From Lojkania enalia (Eukaryota; Ascomycota; Dothideomycetes; Pleosporales): DNA of 64,000 nt. Positions 53,396 to 64,000 of the stretch are shown piece after piece. Location: positions 63,469-127,468 of the forward strand of contig ML986640.1 of the NCBI GenBank assembly GCA_010094045.1. The letters are read 5' to 3'. Under the pieces are notes generated by a model, which saw only the letters and a program-made list of their open reading frames with translations, was not told the origin of the DNA and ran no database searches. Numbering within the stretch: position 1 is the stretch's first letter; every line of letters begins with the position of its first letter. Both the position numbers and the translations under genes were made by a program.

Positions 53396-55283
53396 TTTGC
53401 GATATTCCTGTATAGTTAGTAACGGCTCGTAATTAGCAGACTGATTCTACTACGTGCAGTGCTTTCAGAAATGAGGACTTGAACGGTTGTTCAAGGGGGT
53501 GCGCATTAGTCGTAGGCCAGAGAGTCTGATGTAAAGGCGGAAACTAGCTCTAAATAAAAAAGGGCATACACTCGTGAGCGTGAAGGCACATTACCAGCAT
53601 GACTTATCTAAGGGCCGTAGAAGGTTAGTGAATGGTCAACGTATAAATTTTTAGCACCGTTCGTGACCATAGTGAGTTCACTGTAGCCCGAGGTCCCCAA
53701 ACGGTGTCTAGTAGGGCGCAACAGGCCAGGCATCACAGCGCACTTTTGATGCGATGGTACCTTATTCACGGAGCTTGATTCTTCAGTGCTTTCATTGCGC
53801 ACTGCCAACGCAAGGCAGAACTGTACCATTCGATGCCTAAGATGCAAGAAATAGATTTCCATTCGTTGTAATATTGAATATGACGTGATAATCTAGTCTT
53901 TAATACTCGAATGTTTGCATGCGAATTGGCCTTGTGAGTGATTCCACACGTGATCCACGGAATGCATCATTTCTATATCAAGGCTTTTCATATTCGCCTA
54001 CTTGTTTGTGGAGAGATGATTTTTGGCAAAATAGGTTTACCACGCACCATAGAGCGAATCCTCGCGTAGTACACAAGGAATAACCCCCAAGAAGCCTTGC
54101 GCTGCCGGAATCTCGCAAGTTCATATGGTGCAGCTGTTTGCGCTCACCTGCAGCCAATCGGCAGTGCTTTCGAGGCTTGCCCTGAGTACTTTCAAGCGAC
54201 GAGGATTTCTATTCTCTAAAACTTTGGCAATATTACTTTGTCTATCCTCTCTGAAGACTAGTAAGTTACATACCTCGTCAGAGATTCGGAGTATCAATCT
54301 CAGTACCACCGACAATGGAGTCTTGAACATCTGCCGGAGTCGCCGCCATCTGTGATATGGCTTCGAGATATGAATCCGGCTATTTAAATTTCTCGTGATA
54401 TTAAATAGAGCATTAACTATCACCCACGATACAAACCCTACGATACTCACCTAGAACCATCCCTTGAATAAGATCCAAAATACCATTTATACTTGAATTG
54501 CTTGCTAGGATGTAGAAATCACCGTGATGCCTTAAAAATGGTTCAGATTGATTTAAAATACTTTATACATCTTATCTGCTAGTTCCTTATAGTCAAGAGC
54601 TTCATGATCCCATTATCCCTTGTCTCTATCAAATGTGCCTTTTCCCCTTTGCAGATAGTCCGGGTCGAGAACAATTATATGGACGGATACTCTCTTAGCC
54701 ACTCCCCCGTGACGTAAAATAGCACTAGAATCTATCGAAGCACATGAAGGGTGCTGTGGATTAGGCATGGAATTTGAGGCGTACAGTAAGAGACATTTCG
54801 AAGCTAATGGAAAGGCGGAGTCCAACATAACTGAGGAGACTGAGCCGAATTAAGTGGTTGCTGAGCGGGCGATAAATGCTTAAAATAGTTAAGTAGCTAA
54901 TTTGGGGGCTTGATTGAGCTTCTAGTCGCGAAGTAGAAGATGAGAGGGTAAAGAAGGTGATGGGGTGACGCATGTCTCGCTAAGAGATGGGATTCATACA
55001 TTTAAACCTACTGTTAAGCGTTTCGTTTGAGGAGATGCTCGTTTATTTGTCGGAGAGATAATATACCGAGTATTTTCGCAGTCTAATTCATGTCTTGAGT
55101 GGATTTTTAAGTTGTTTGGAGGAATAGTTTAAATAGCTGCGAGGGAATGTACATTGAGTGACGTGGAATTTGTATCCTACATTTAAAAGTCCAAACCCTC
55201 TGTTTCTTCCTACAATCAATATTACATTAGTACCGAAAACTCCCATACAGCTCTATTCATTCCAGTATCTGCCCCCAAGTGAA
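53396..55283. other. Intergenic region with decayed coding traces
   Basis: Minus-strand blocks near 54270-54370 look protein-like (DSYLEAISQMAATPADVQ) but the surroundings have stops. They could be a relic of an unknown gene. Nothing else can be supported. Confidence 0.35.
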
Positions 55284-56132
55284 CTACGACCTTTGAATCC
55301 TATCTATTTCCCGCAATATATCACCCCTTAATTCAGCAAGCACTCTTCTCAAAACAATCAACCTCCTATCATACACGAACCCCATCAATGTCACCCGCCC
55401 AGCGCCCCAGTGCTTCCAAATCACATTCGGCCCCGCATCACAGAGCCGCCGGTACTGTATCTTGAAACTAGACCTCGAGCCTCGCGAGATCTTGCCCATG
55501 AGGCTAGGACAAATGATGCATTTATCGGCCCGTGAGTTGTCGCTTAGGAAGGCACGGAATGAACTCCTCGAGCGGTGGATATACCTGTGTGACGAGAGGG
55601 GACCGAGGACTGCTTCAGAGCCTCGAGGGACAGCGTTCAGATAAGCTTTTAGGAGAGATAATGCAGTCATGGAAGTCGCGGGAAGGGAGCGCGAGAGAGA
55701 TTTGTTGAAAGTGTAGATGCTGTGGTTCCATTCACGGAGCGGGAGACTTGATTCATTCTCCTTGAGAGAGGTATGAAGGCAAGGAGACCAGTGGTGTCGT
55801 GCAGAGAGATGTGTAAATGGTTTTGATGTAATTGTTTGAAATATACAGAGTAGATTTTTATCTCGTTGTCTTCCTGAATCATTTGGCGTTCGTTTCACAA
55901 AAACTTGACGGGCTGTTATGCTAATCGGTACGTGTGCGACAGGTTTTTCGGCAAACAGATAGTTCCATCCTTTGCTTTCGACCCCTAATGTTTCACTAGC
56001 ATTCCCGTTTATGTGTTTGGCAGATGGATGAACACTTCTGAGTGCGGATTGGAGGATTAGATAGGCCGGGCTTCGGTATCTGCGTAGACGTTTCGGGATG
56101 CGTTTTTGTAAGATAGGGCTAGGCTTGAACAT
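55284..56132 (-). CDS. Candidate nuclear-encoded mitochondrial ribosomal protein uS3 (Rps3/Var1-like)
   Basis: One exon of 282 codons from ATG 56132. The N-terminus is Arg/Lys-rich (MFKPSPILQKRIPKRLRRYR), as in a mitochondrial presequence. The middle holds REWNHSIYTFNKS and then a Leu-rich helix (LSLLKAYLNAV). This resembles the W-N-S-I-Y-x-Y-N-K block in fungal mitochondrial Rps3/Var1 proteins. Near the C-terminus, RVTLMGFVYDRRLIVLRR resembles the I-T-L-Y-x-Y-N-R strand of that family. These matches come from memory of the family's pattern. If right, this is a gene moved from mitochondrion to nucleus, as reported for some other fungi. The rest shows no other domain. A plain unknown basic protein is the alternative. 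Confidence 0.5.
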   Translation of the reverse strand: MFKPSPILQKRIPKRLRRYRSPAYLILQSALRSVHPSAKHINGNASETLGVESKGWNYLFAEKPVAHVPISITARQVFVKRTPNDSGRQRDKNLLCIFQTITSKPFTHLSARHHWSPCLHTSLKENESSLPLREWNHSIYTFNKSLSRSLPATSMTALSLLKAYLNAVPRGSEAVLGPLSSHRYIHRSRSSFRAFLSDNSRADKCIICPSLMGKISRGSRSSFKIQYRRLCDAGPNVIWKHWGAGRVTLMGFVYDRRLIVLRRVLAELRGDILREIDRIQRS

Positions 56133-57765
56133 TTATTCGGTATTGTGAAGTGCTGCATTGGGGAAGTCAGACTCTAACCTCCCCAAAGCTTTAATAGATA
56201 GAAAGACGATGAAAATTGAAATGAATGAACAAGACGGGCAAGCTTAGGAAGGTCGAAGTGGGTGTGTGGCGCAAGCTTGTGTGGCGGTGCTACTTATACC
56301 AATTTAAGGACTTAAACTTTTGTAGGACCAGTAATACCAGAAAATAGTTTCTATAGTGAATTATGTTTAATTAATACAGCAATAGGCTGTATGAAACTGG
56401 CGGTCTTGTCTATTTTGCTTTTTCTACAGGAGTATTTCCGGTAGTTTAGTATCTGTTGCCTCTGCTGTGGTCGATATATATAAATCCCTGGATTTCAGGG
56501 CGTTTAACGAGATCAAGTCAGCCTCGCCTTCCATAAGGATATGACGTGTACAACTCTAATTGGATAAAGCTGTGCAGCAGAAAGACGACCCTTCGCGGGC
56601 GTTTAAAACCCAGATAGCTCGACTCTGCGAAGAGATAGAAGAACAAAAATTCCTACACTCTAGACAGAAAGATTATTGACCCATAATTCTCAACATGCAA
56701 CAAATGATTAATGCGAGGTATATCGATAGGCGCAAACTTTACAATCTACTCCACCGTCTTTTTCCAGGGGAGAGTTGGAGCGTTGAGGTACGAGATTACG
56801 CAACTGCACAAATAGAGTTCATAATCTGAGACTTGCTAGTTGGACAATAAGAGTGAGAATTATGTATTATTCTTGCCGCGTCTACTGACCGAAGTATGTA
56901 TCTTTATAGCCCAATTAAAGTAGTACTCCGCTAACTAGCCCGAAGGACGAAATCTGGTCGACAACGGGGGAGACATGCTAATAACTCGAGGTTTTCCTTG
57001 CCGAGAACAGTGTGTTTAATAGTAGGCTAGCAAGAATTGGATAAATCGAGGTAGTCATTGAGACTCACAGGCCTCTCTTTTTGATCCGGTATAGTTGACT
57101 TGGGGATATTATTTTATCCTTTCCACGTCCACGTTCCCACGACATTTCTTAATGAATGGGTGTTTTCAATAATTTCTTGGGCTTTGGCACAGGATATTAA
57201 ATTATCCTAAGGGATTGTGTAGCGCAGCCGGATCTTCATTTTGCCTTTCTGCGCCTCGCTGATGAGGCTAGAAACACACGATTCTATCAGACGTTAGAGC
57301 CGAGACAATCCTATCAGTAGTCTAGGTAAGGGAGTAAGGCTGAGGATCATAGGAGTAGGTTTAGCGTACGATAGGATTCATCCTGCTACATTCTTGTGTG
57401 AACGCCCTCTCCCATGTAAAAGTAAGCCGGCATGCCCTCTCCACATCGCCTTGTCGCAATGGTGCACTTCCTGGCTATGTTTGGATCATCACCACATGTT
57501 CGACAGCTAGGGGAGAAATATCGCACTGATTACACGTATATATCACTGAGTGTCTCGAATTTTGTTGTTCAAATGAATCGTACATACCGTCTCCCTAAAC
57601 TCAACATATTATACTTCCTTCTCTCTTTCTATACCGCCTAGATCCTCCTGTGTTTTATTTCAGATAACCTCAAATCAGCCGTCTCTACTAAGGTGGACAC
57701 TCACACTTGCAATATTCTCGATCAAATTTTAATTATCGCAGATTCTTCGCCTCCACAGTCTCACG
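56133..57765. other. AT-rich intergenic region
   Basis: No gene seen on either strand. A short plus frame at 57432-57641 has no signature. The right end holds the promoter of the secreted gene at 57766. Confidence 0.4.
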
Positions 57766-58293
57766 ATGTTGCGCAGACATCTCTTCGCTACCTTTGCCCT
57801 AGTTACAAGCATATCCTGCGGCAACATTCAAATTACGCTCTGGCAAAGTGAAGACTGCACAGGCGACAACGAACTCAAACCGAAACTTGACCTTGAACTA
57901 CATGTGGGGTGCAATAAGCGGGGCGACGTCGCACAACAACTCGAAGTCGAAATGCTTGAAGGGCTTCGCGAAGAAAAAGCCCTCTCTGCATACCAAGACG
58001 GTAGCATGCAGGCCCAATCCCAAACCATAGTCTTCTTCACCTCGGAAGACTGCGATCCGAGTACAGAGATTGAGGGCGCTTATGTCGATAATAGCTGCTC
58101 GAATGTATTTAAGGAGTTGAAAGAGGATAAGTGGAAGAGCTATGAGATGCGAGACGCGTGCTTTGGGGGTTTGTCCGGGTGTAATCTTGATGAGGAGCCG
58201 ACGGACGTTATTTGCGAGAGGCCATTATTACCGGGCTGGCCTGGCTGCGGAGAACCGCTGAATCCGAGGAATGAAGGTCAGCTTATTTCTTGA
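57766..58293 (+). CDS. Small secreted Cys-containing protein
   Basis: One exon of 175 codons. A signal peptide (MLRRHLFATFALVTSISCG) precedes NIQITLWQSEDCTG. The mature part has about nine Cys in spaced, perhaps paired, positions (EDCTG, VGCNK, EDCDP, NSCSN, DACFG, SGCNL, VICER, PGCGE). It is acidic overall. It resembles the broad class of small secreted proteins of plant- or animal-associated fungi, but no family is recognised. It lies between decayed regions. Confidence 0.75.
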   Translation: MLRRHLFATFALVTSISCGNIQITLWQSEDCTGDNELKPKLDLELHVGCNKRGDVAQQLEVEMLEGLREEKALSAYQDGSMQAQSQTIVFFTSEDCDPSTEIEGAYVDNSCSNVFKELKEDKWKSYEMRDACFGGLSGCNLDEEPTDVICERPLLPGWPGCGEPLNPRNEGQLIS

Positions 58294-58743
58294 ATATGCG
58301 AAATCTATAGAATTTAAAGGTAATGGTGCCCGGTAGTGTAGAAACATATGACATCAGAAGCTCCTCTCTACAGCGTAGGAAAGCTGGGTCACCAGCGCCG
58401 GATTTTAAGGGATTTACAAACGCACAGCTGCTAATTTCTTTTGTTATATCGCAACGATGGAGTTGTATTATAAAGAAACATTTATAACAAGAGATGGGAA
58501 TTTACTTGAATAAACCAATAAAATTGTCTTAGTTACGAGGAGACTGATTTGTACCTCAATTAGCTCTTGGATGAACCCGAACTCGAAAGGCTCAAGTTTA
58601 CAATACAACTGTTTATGTAAGCATATACCGACGTTATGGACTGGAGCAGAAGGTTAGCCTTTTACTCTACGTTACAATTTAGATAGGGAGCTCTAATTGA
58701 ATGATATTATCTCTACTAGCTTAGCAGGAAAGAATACTTAGTA
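58294..58743. other. Flank of the kinase pseudogene
   Basis: Short AT-rich interval without a gene. Confidence 0.4.
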
Positions 58744-60021
58744 CACCTAACAGTAAATCTTCATGTCTTTGCAGTCCTCCTTAAATTGATCCATCTTGAT
58801 CCTTTGTTTTTCCCTACGAAATATGTCTCCTAGTAGTTCAGCAAATCCTTGCATAAATTCGAGCCACTTCTTAATTTTCTCAACTCGCTTGTCTACATTA
58901 TCATTTTCCCATGTTACTCGCATCTCATTCTCATTTGTATATGGCATTTTCTTTCCCGTTGTCATTAGAATGAACATCCTTGCCAATATTCATACATCAT
59001 TTTCTTAGATGTTAATCTGCCTTCTCTAGTCATATTCGCTGTCATTTAGCCATAAGCCCTCTAAAGACGTGTTAATATCGATTAAGAAACAAAGATTGCG
59101 CAGTTACTTACCAGGCGCTCCTATTCCCGTATCGCCACCCGGAACCCAATTCACATACTAGCCGTCTTCGCACCCAAAGTCAAGATCTATCACCTTCGGT
59201 GTATCCCCTTTAAATGCGATATTTGGCTCCAAAATATCCAGATGGGCATTTTTCTTCGAATGAAAGAATGTACGTGAACGTATTCAAAAGCTGATTTTTG
59301 GCATTCTTCATCGCCTTCTCCTTTCCTTTTCCCTTGTACTCCCCACTTTTAATCTGCGACGCCATAGTGCCATGTGGAGCGAGTCCCATAGCAAAAGCCG
59401 GTTGACCCTAAACCTTCCCCCGCGCGATCGCTTTCACAACGTATTCGCTGTCTTCTATTTCTTCAAGAAGTTCGAAACTAATTTCGGCACCTTTGCCCTT
59501 AATCTTTTTGTATTTCTTGACAGCAATGTCCTGCCCGTCTTTGAGTATGCAGTGCGCGACTTCTCCATAGCTACCGCTACCGAGGCCTTAATTGGATTCG
59601 AAGCTTTGCCCGGGAGCGAGTGCAAATCGAACATTTTTGTTCGATGCATCTTGCAGGGTGAAACAGCCTAGTACTTCTGTAGTAGAATCATCAGCGCATT
59701 CTAGGGGAGGAACATCACGCTTGGCGAGTCGGAAATGTTGGCTAAGACAAAGCCCCGAGTCTGAGAGATGTGTGGCCTTAAGGGAGAGCGGTGGGAGTAG
59801 GATAGGAGGGTTAGGATCAAGAGGAATAGCAAGAATGTGCTGAACAAGTACAATATGTCACATGTTTCTACTATCCTATTATAGTTGGTGTGTTTTCAGG
59901 CCTATATAGTCTCGCCATTGCCAGCTTCTAGCGAGGCAGGCCACTTACCCTCCTTTAATACATCAATATTTGCCTCAGCAATTGATACTCCCTGATACGC
60001 GACAATAGTAGCACAATTCAT
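58744..60021 (-). pseudogene. Protein kinase pseudogene
   Basis: Minus strand, starting near ATG 60021 with the shared exon module (MNCATIVAYQGVSIAEANID), then GTAAGT. After a gap, the reading ECADDSTTEVLGCFTLQDAS and NVRFALAPGQSFESN is cut by TAA, then the Gly-rich loop GLGSGSYGEVAHCILKDGQD and IAVKKYKK follow (subdomains I and II). A TAG follows KV. A frame-shifted HLDILEPNIAFKGDTPKVID with LDFG (catalytic loop and DFG) follows, then another TAG. Later ENDV-stop-IL and MFILMTTGKKMPYTNENEM represent the C-lobe, ending near 58744. At least six in-frame stops and a frameshift make it inactive. Confidence 0.8.
59857..60004 (-). repeat. Dispersed first-exon module, copy C
   Basis: Near-identical to copy A (28845-28994), in the same orientation. 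Here it forms the first exon and start of the intron of the kinase pseudogene. Confidence 0.85.
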
Positions 60022-60696
60022 AAAAGTCGACGGTGCTAGAGCACCTGAAGAATAAATTAACAAAAAAGGTTATAATAGTACGAATTTTGTTAAGCTTGGA
60101 GGATACATGGGCGGGAATGAGTGTTTAAGGCTTAACGAGTGAGAATTAATCTATAATAGATCATTTAATGGATATCTCGAGATCGGATATTTAACAGAAT
60201 GTAGATCTCGCTATAACAAGCGCGTTGAAATACGATTTTACTTCTAAATTCGTTAAAGCAATACAAATGATATATATTAGAGGCGAGGGTTAAATTCAAT
60301 TAATTTAGTTCTATGTAGTGCTTTAACTCCCTTAAAGATAATTTACTACTTGGCAAATACAAACCACGTGGGATTAATTCAGCCATCCACGCCCGATCGG
60401 GCAAAGGATGTGTAAACCAATCGATCTGAGTTTACATCGCTATAAAATCTGACTCCACGCTGTCCAGTAGCCTGTCTCAGCGCCCGAGTGGCTTCGCGTA
60501 TCTGTGCGCAACGACACCTCTGACGTTTTTATGGTTAAGAAAAGAAGTGGTATACGCACAAATTTATTTTATAGGATAAAAAGATAAATAGGTCGGTCAA
60601 AATCTCTCTCGTTTTAAGCCTAATCTATCTTTTTCCTAATCTCATATCACAAGCTTGGGGCTGTGCACAATTTATTATCACAAATAATCCCTTGAA
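60022..60696. other. AT-rich intergenic region
   Basis: No gene. The right part holds the promoter of the Lys-rich secreted gene. Confidence 0.4.
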
Positions 60697-62379
60697 ATGA
60701 AGCTCCTTGTTCCATATCTTGCTCTCTTTTTGCATCTTAGAACAATCCCAATTTATGCTCTTCCTAATCGGTATGGGAATACCGAGATTACCCGCAATGA
60801 CGCTGATCTAGAGCCTTTCTCTTTTAATTCAATACCACACAACCTCTTAGCCCGTAAGGGTAAGGGGAATTCTTGCGAAGATCGATGCCGAAAACGCTGC
60901 AAGGGAAATAGAATCAAAGATCGTAACAACTGCAGCCGCTGCATCCCGTGTCCTTCTGGGACAAAACCAGACCCCGGTCACGTTACCTGCATCAAAGACG
61001 AGGAGTCCAATGAAAACCAGGACAGAAAGCGAAAGGGAAATTGTCCAGGTGATAAAGTGCTCGATCCTAAGGAAGGCCCACAGAAACCTGACGCTTCCCC
61101 GAAAAACCTCAAGTGTGCCATCGACGACGAGAAAGATTGCAAACCACCCAAGCTCCCAGAAACTCGGCCTAAAGGGAAGGAGAATAACGCAAACTTTAAA
61201 CCCAAATGTCTAGACGCAGATGAGAATGACAAGACAAAGTGTGACGAGAAGCAGCGGTTTGTAGAGATCACTGTCGGGTCAAATGGCAAGGCAAAGAAAA
61301 AGTGTAGGCCGACTCGGCAATACAAAGAGAAAAAGAAGGGCAGGTTGCAAAAGAAGAAGGACAAATTCAAGAAGAGATGGGAGGAGAAAAAAGAGGACCG
61401 AGCCAAGAAGGATGAAGAGAGGAAGAAGAGAAAGCAAAAAATAGAGGAAGGAAGAAAGCAGAAGGCGAAGAAAATTGAGGACGACAAGAAGAAGAGAATC
61501 AAGTCTTATAGATGTGGAATGGCCACAGCAATGGTGGCGGGCCAAGAGATTGCAGGACTTATTCCAACAAGGAGGGCTCTTGCGAAGAGGGAAGGAGGAA
61601 ATGCTGAGGTTGAAAGTTATATGGACATGACTGCCTGTTACTTCGACGCAGAATTCGTCGAAAGTGATGACTTTCTAAAGTACTGGCCATCAGACGTAAA
61701 CGTTGACGACATCGGAATTGGTGTGGTACGTATCTTCCAACCAAATTTAAGCAATTTATGGACTCCTTTTTCAATCGCTAATGTTCTAACTTTACAGGAC
61801 GAAAATGCTTATATGGAAGCATTCATACAAAGAATGGAGAAAGCCGACTTTGATTTCTGGAATAGCCACGACTTCTGCAAACGGAATGAGAACGGGACGC
61901 TCGAAGCTCGTTGCCCACCCAAGAAGAGAGAGGAGTTGATGGCAAAGGAGGATGAGTATGAGGAACAGCGTAAGAGCGCGGAAAGGGCTCTAAAAAGAGA
62001 TATCCTGAAAACCGATATCAGAAAGAGAGACGAGACCTGGAATAAAGAAGACTTCTGTGATATGAGCAACGTAGCTAAGACGGAGGCGAGTAGGACAGAA
62101 GAGGTCAAGAAACGGAACCCATTAATGATTTTTGTGGAGATTGCGATGTTTGCCGCGCGGATGGGGGCGTCACTTCTATCTCGCGTGATCCCCAGGCTCG
62201 CATCATTCTCGCCCCGTCTAGCCAATCTATTGAAGAATTCTCCTAAGAATCTGTTCAAGCTAGCACCAAAGGGACAGGTTGGAAATGCGGGAAGTCGACA
62301 GGCAATGAAGGGGGCATTCAGGAAGCTAGCAAATCACGCGGCTTTCAAGCAGTGCGTCAAATCCGGGAAGCCGAAATAA
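60697..62379 (+). CDS. Lys-rich secreted protein with dibasic sites, function unknown
   Basis: Two exons, 60697-61725 and 61798-62379, give 536 codons. The 72-nt intron has a GTACGT donor, a CTAAC branch site and a CAG acceptor; it is a multiple of three without stops, so retention would add 24 residues. The signal peptide (MKLLVPYLALFLHLRTIPIY) is followed by a Cys-rich block (CEDRCRKRCKGNRIKDRNNC, then CIPCPSGTKPDPGHVTC). Then comes a long Lys/Arg/Glu-rich region (about residues 200-270), dibasic sites (ALAKRE, ALKRD, IRKRDE, VKKRNP) that could be Kex2-cut, and a hydrophobic helix near the C-terminus (IFVEIAMFAARMGASLLSRV). I do not recognise a family. Function is unknown; membrane interaction of the helix is inference. 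Confidence 0.75.
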   Translation: MKLLVPYLALFLHLRTIPIYALPNRYGNTEITRNDADLEPFSFNSIPHNLLARKGKGNSCEDRCRKRCKGNRIKDRNNCSRCIPCPSGTKPDPGHVTCIKDEESNENQDRKRKGNCPGDKVLDPKEGPQKPDASPKNLKCAIDDEKDCKPPKLPETRPKGKENNANFKPKCLDADENDKTKCDEKQRFVEITVGSNGKAKKKCRPTRQYKEKKKGRLQKKKDKFKKRWEEKKEDRAKKDEERKKRKQKIEEGRKQKAKKIEDDKKKRIKSYRCGMATAMVAGQEIAGLIPTRRALAKREGGNAEVESYMDMTACYFDAEFVESDDFLKYWPSDVNVDDIGIGVVRIFQPNLSNLWTPFSIANVLTLQDENAYMEAFIQRMEKADFDFWNSHDFCKRNENGTLEARCPPKKREELMAKEDEYEEQRKSAERALKRDILKTDIRKRDETWNKEDFCDMSNVAKTEASRTEEVKKRNPLMIFVEIAMFAARMGASLLSRVIPRLASFSPRLANLLKNSPKNLFKLAPKGQVGNAGSRQAMKGAFRKLANHAAFKQCVKSGKPK

Positions 62380-63771
62380 TCTTTCATCACAGCGCTAGCT
62401 TACCTAGTATTATGATCTCATAGATGAAATACGTTTGCCCATTTCGGGGAATATAAAATGCAAACCAATGCAAAATTTTGGAAGAAGAGGACCAAGACCC
62501 AAGAGGTCTTATATGTGGTCACATTTGCAGATAAAACCGGTTATAGCACTGGCAGGAAAGGCCACTAATAACTAGAGAGAGTCGATCAATGATATGTTGG
62601 ACGAAGCCGGGTCGGAAAGCTAACCAAACTCATAATATGCTTAGCAACCTCCAAATGTGATTCTTCCTCCCGTGACATCGACACATTGCATAGTATTCTC
62701 GTAGATACGTGGTACAATATATTTGATTTGTCAAGGCGGCGGGATGATCACCCGAGTGTTGAATATGAGGTAGTCATAAGAGGACCACAAGCGACACTAA
62801 CCTAATGTCGAAGCAGAATATATGGGGCAAGCACTTGCAAATATGCTAATTATCGGCTTGAATTCTCAAAAGTTTGCGTCCCTTAAAATATCAATAAGCG
62901 ACTTGCGCGTTGGCAGCTTGGAAGAGTTGGGAGGTAGGATGCGAGTGATGATGGTGAAACGCAATTTATAGAATTCGGTGATGATAGAAGAAAATTTGTT
63001 AACGTAAATCAAAGTGAAAGCCATCTTATTAAATCCTAGTAACCAAAATTTAGGTATCATTAAACTTTCTCATTTCTAACTTGCTATTCTTATTACAAAG
63101 AAAGTGGAGGGAAGGTGAAAGGGTGAAGACGAAGTTTGGCTGTCAAAAAAGAAATTCTATTTGACCACTAGTGAAAGCTACTCTTACCACATACGATCAT
63201 AGGTCGCAGAAAATTGAGCCTCCCGTCTGCTCGACTGAACACAAGCTTCGAACCGGTGGATTAGTAATTAGTTGGGTGACCACTAATGAATACCCGCTAT
63301 CGTATGTTTTTTTTTTGGCTTGGTCACGAGGATTTACCTCGGTGGTGAGTAGCTAACTATATACGGGCTATTCACCGAAATTTATTTCGTTTTATTTTTA
63401 TGTTATTTTTTTTTGAATAAAGTAATAATCAATTATCGCAAAATGACGATTTAATGCTCCTAAGAAAGAGAAGATTACGCATGTATTCGCTGACTCTCAA
63501 GTCAATATGAGCAGATGCCTTTCCTCGACAGCATTTCACTTTCATTTGCTTATTCCTTACGCAAGCCCGAGTGATTCATTTCTTTCTCGAGAAACAGTTT
63601 TACATCCATTCAATTCTGCTTTCACTTCGCCTACCCCGCTTTTCACCTGTCGGACTCCGTACTTCCCTCTTTAATCATGCAATTCAACACCAACCCCTAG
63701 CAGAGCATCCCTACTATCAACCCACCACTCCCCACTTCACTCACAACTTCCCATCTGTCCCTCAACACCCA
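62380..63771. other. Intergenic, AT-rich
   Basis: No gene. T-runs near 63307 and 63407 were noted, but no RNA gene. The right end is the promoter region of the HRI1 gene. Confidence 0.4.
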
Positions 63772-64000
63772 ATGTCTACTACACTCCCCACCCTCACCTC
63801 TAATCCATCGAACGCCTCTATATCCGTTCGCAAATACATCTACCACCTGCCCTACCCGCTCCCGCTCGGCACTCCCATTCCCTACACGCCAAACCTCCCC
63901 ACCTATAACCCCTTAAACCTGGATCCCAATGCCTCCGAACCGACCCACACGCTGGTCCTTACAACACCTGCAAGCACATTCGTAGATCTTAGAATCCTGA
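63772..64000 (+). CDS. HRI1: HRI1 family protein, 5' part (cut by window edge)
   Basis: ATG at 63772 opens 76 codons that run off the window. The part seen has a Thr/Ser/Pro-rich leader and then SISVRKYIYHLP, followed by EPTHTLVLTTPASTFVDLRI. This matches the start of the Hri1 fold (a lipocalin-like protein known from yeast, interacting with Hrr25). The leader is longer than in some relatives. Confidence 0.7.
   Translation, partial: MSTTLPTLTSNPSNASISVRKYIYHLPYPLPLGTPIPYTPNLPTYNPLNLDPNASEPTHTLVLTTPASTFVDLRIL

Noticed and set aside
60978..61502. Minus-strand Phe/Ser-rich frame of 174 codons
   Set aside because: Antisense shadow of the Lys-rich coding tract.

Overview
The window looks like nuclear DNA of a filamentous ascomycete (Pezizomycotina). 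The genes have short introns of about 50-145 nt, mostly with GT-AG ends and some with CTAAC-like branch sites. The recognisable genes are fungal: ERG6, UBC6, TFG1, SLT11, MZM1, LNP1, HGH1, SAM50, PDB1 and an HRI1 start at the right edge. A class such as Leotiomycetes or Dothideomycetes is possible but cannot be fixed from this sequence. No CRISPR array, rRNA, canonical tRNA or viral gene was seen.

Layout. 0-5 kb: a secreted protein with dibasic sites, then a Pro/Ser-rich protein with a hydrophobic tail; between them lies a tRNA-like element. 6.6-18.8 kb is a core block: HGH1, an MFS transporter, TFG1 (TFIIF alpha), a Cid1-type nucleotidyltransferase and an MFS sugar transporter. 18.8-23.2 kb has no supportable gene. 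23.2-27.7 kb: UBC6 and SAM50 share a divergent promoter, followed by a small secreted protein. 27.7-38.9 kb is an accessory island of decayed genes (a coiled-coil gene, an FAD-oxidase tail, two unidentified relics and a pogo/Fot1 transposase fragment). It surrounds one intact gene for a trypsin-like protease. 39.1-50.2 kb is a second core block: an F-box-like/LRR-like protein, PDB1, a possible tiny gene, ERG6, SLT11, MZM1 and LNP1. 50.2-60.7 kb is a second decayed, transposon-bearing zone. It holds a degraded pogo element, a conserved-looking unknown gene, a candidate nuclear gene for mitochondrial ribosomal protein uS3 (Rps3/Var1-like), a small secreted Cys-containing protein and a protein-kinase pseudogene. 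60.7-62.4 kb encodes a Lys-rich secreted protein, and the window ends in HRI1.

How the genes relate. The core genes are housekeeping: mitochondrial import and respiration (SAM50, PDB1, MZM1, perhaps uS3m), ER proteins (UBC6, LNP1), sterol synthesis (ERG6), transcription and splicing (TFG1, SLT11), and ribosome/eEF2 biology (HGH1). They do not form one pathway. Several are arranged head to head over short promoters. The accessory zones carry secreted proteins and fragments of modular genes. One first-exon module occurs three times, once before a protein-kinase relic and once before a coiled-coil relic. The decay (many in-frame stops, Cys/His losses in transposase relics) fits repeat-induced point mutation, but that is inference. 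The most unusual items are the stand-alone trypsin-like protease, the shared exon module, the uS3m candidate, the Lys-rich secreted protein and the two long tRNA-like elements.
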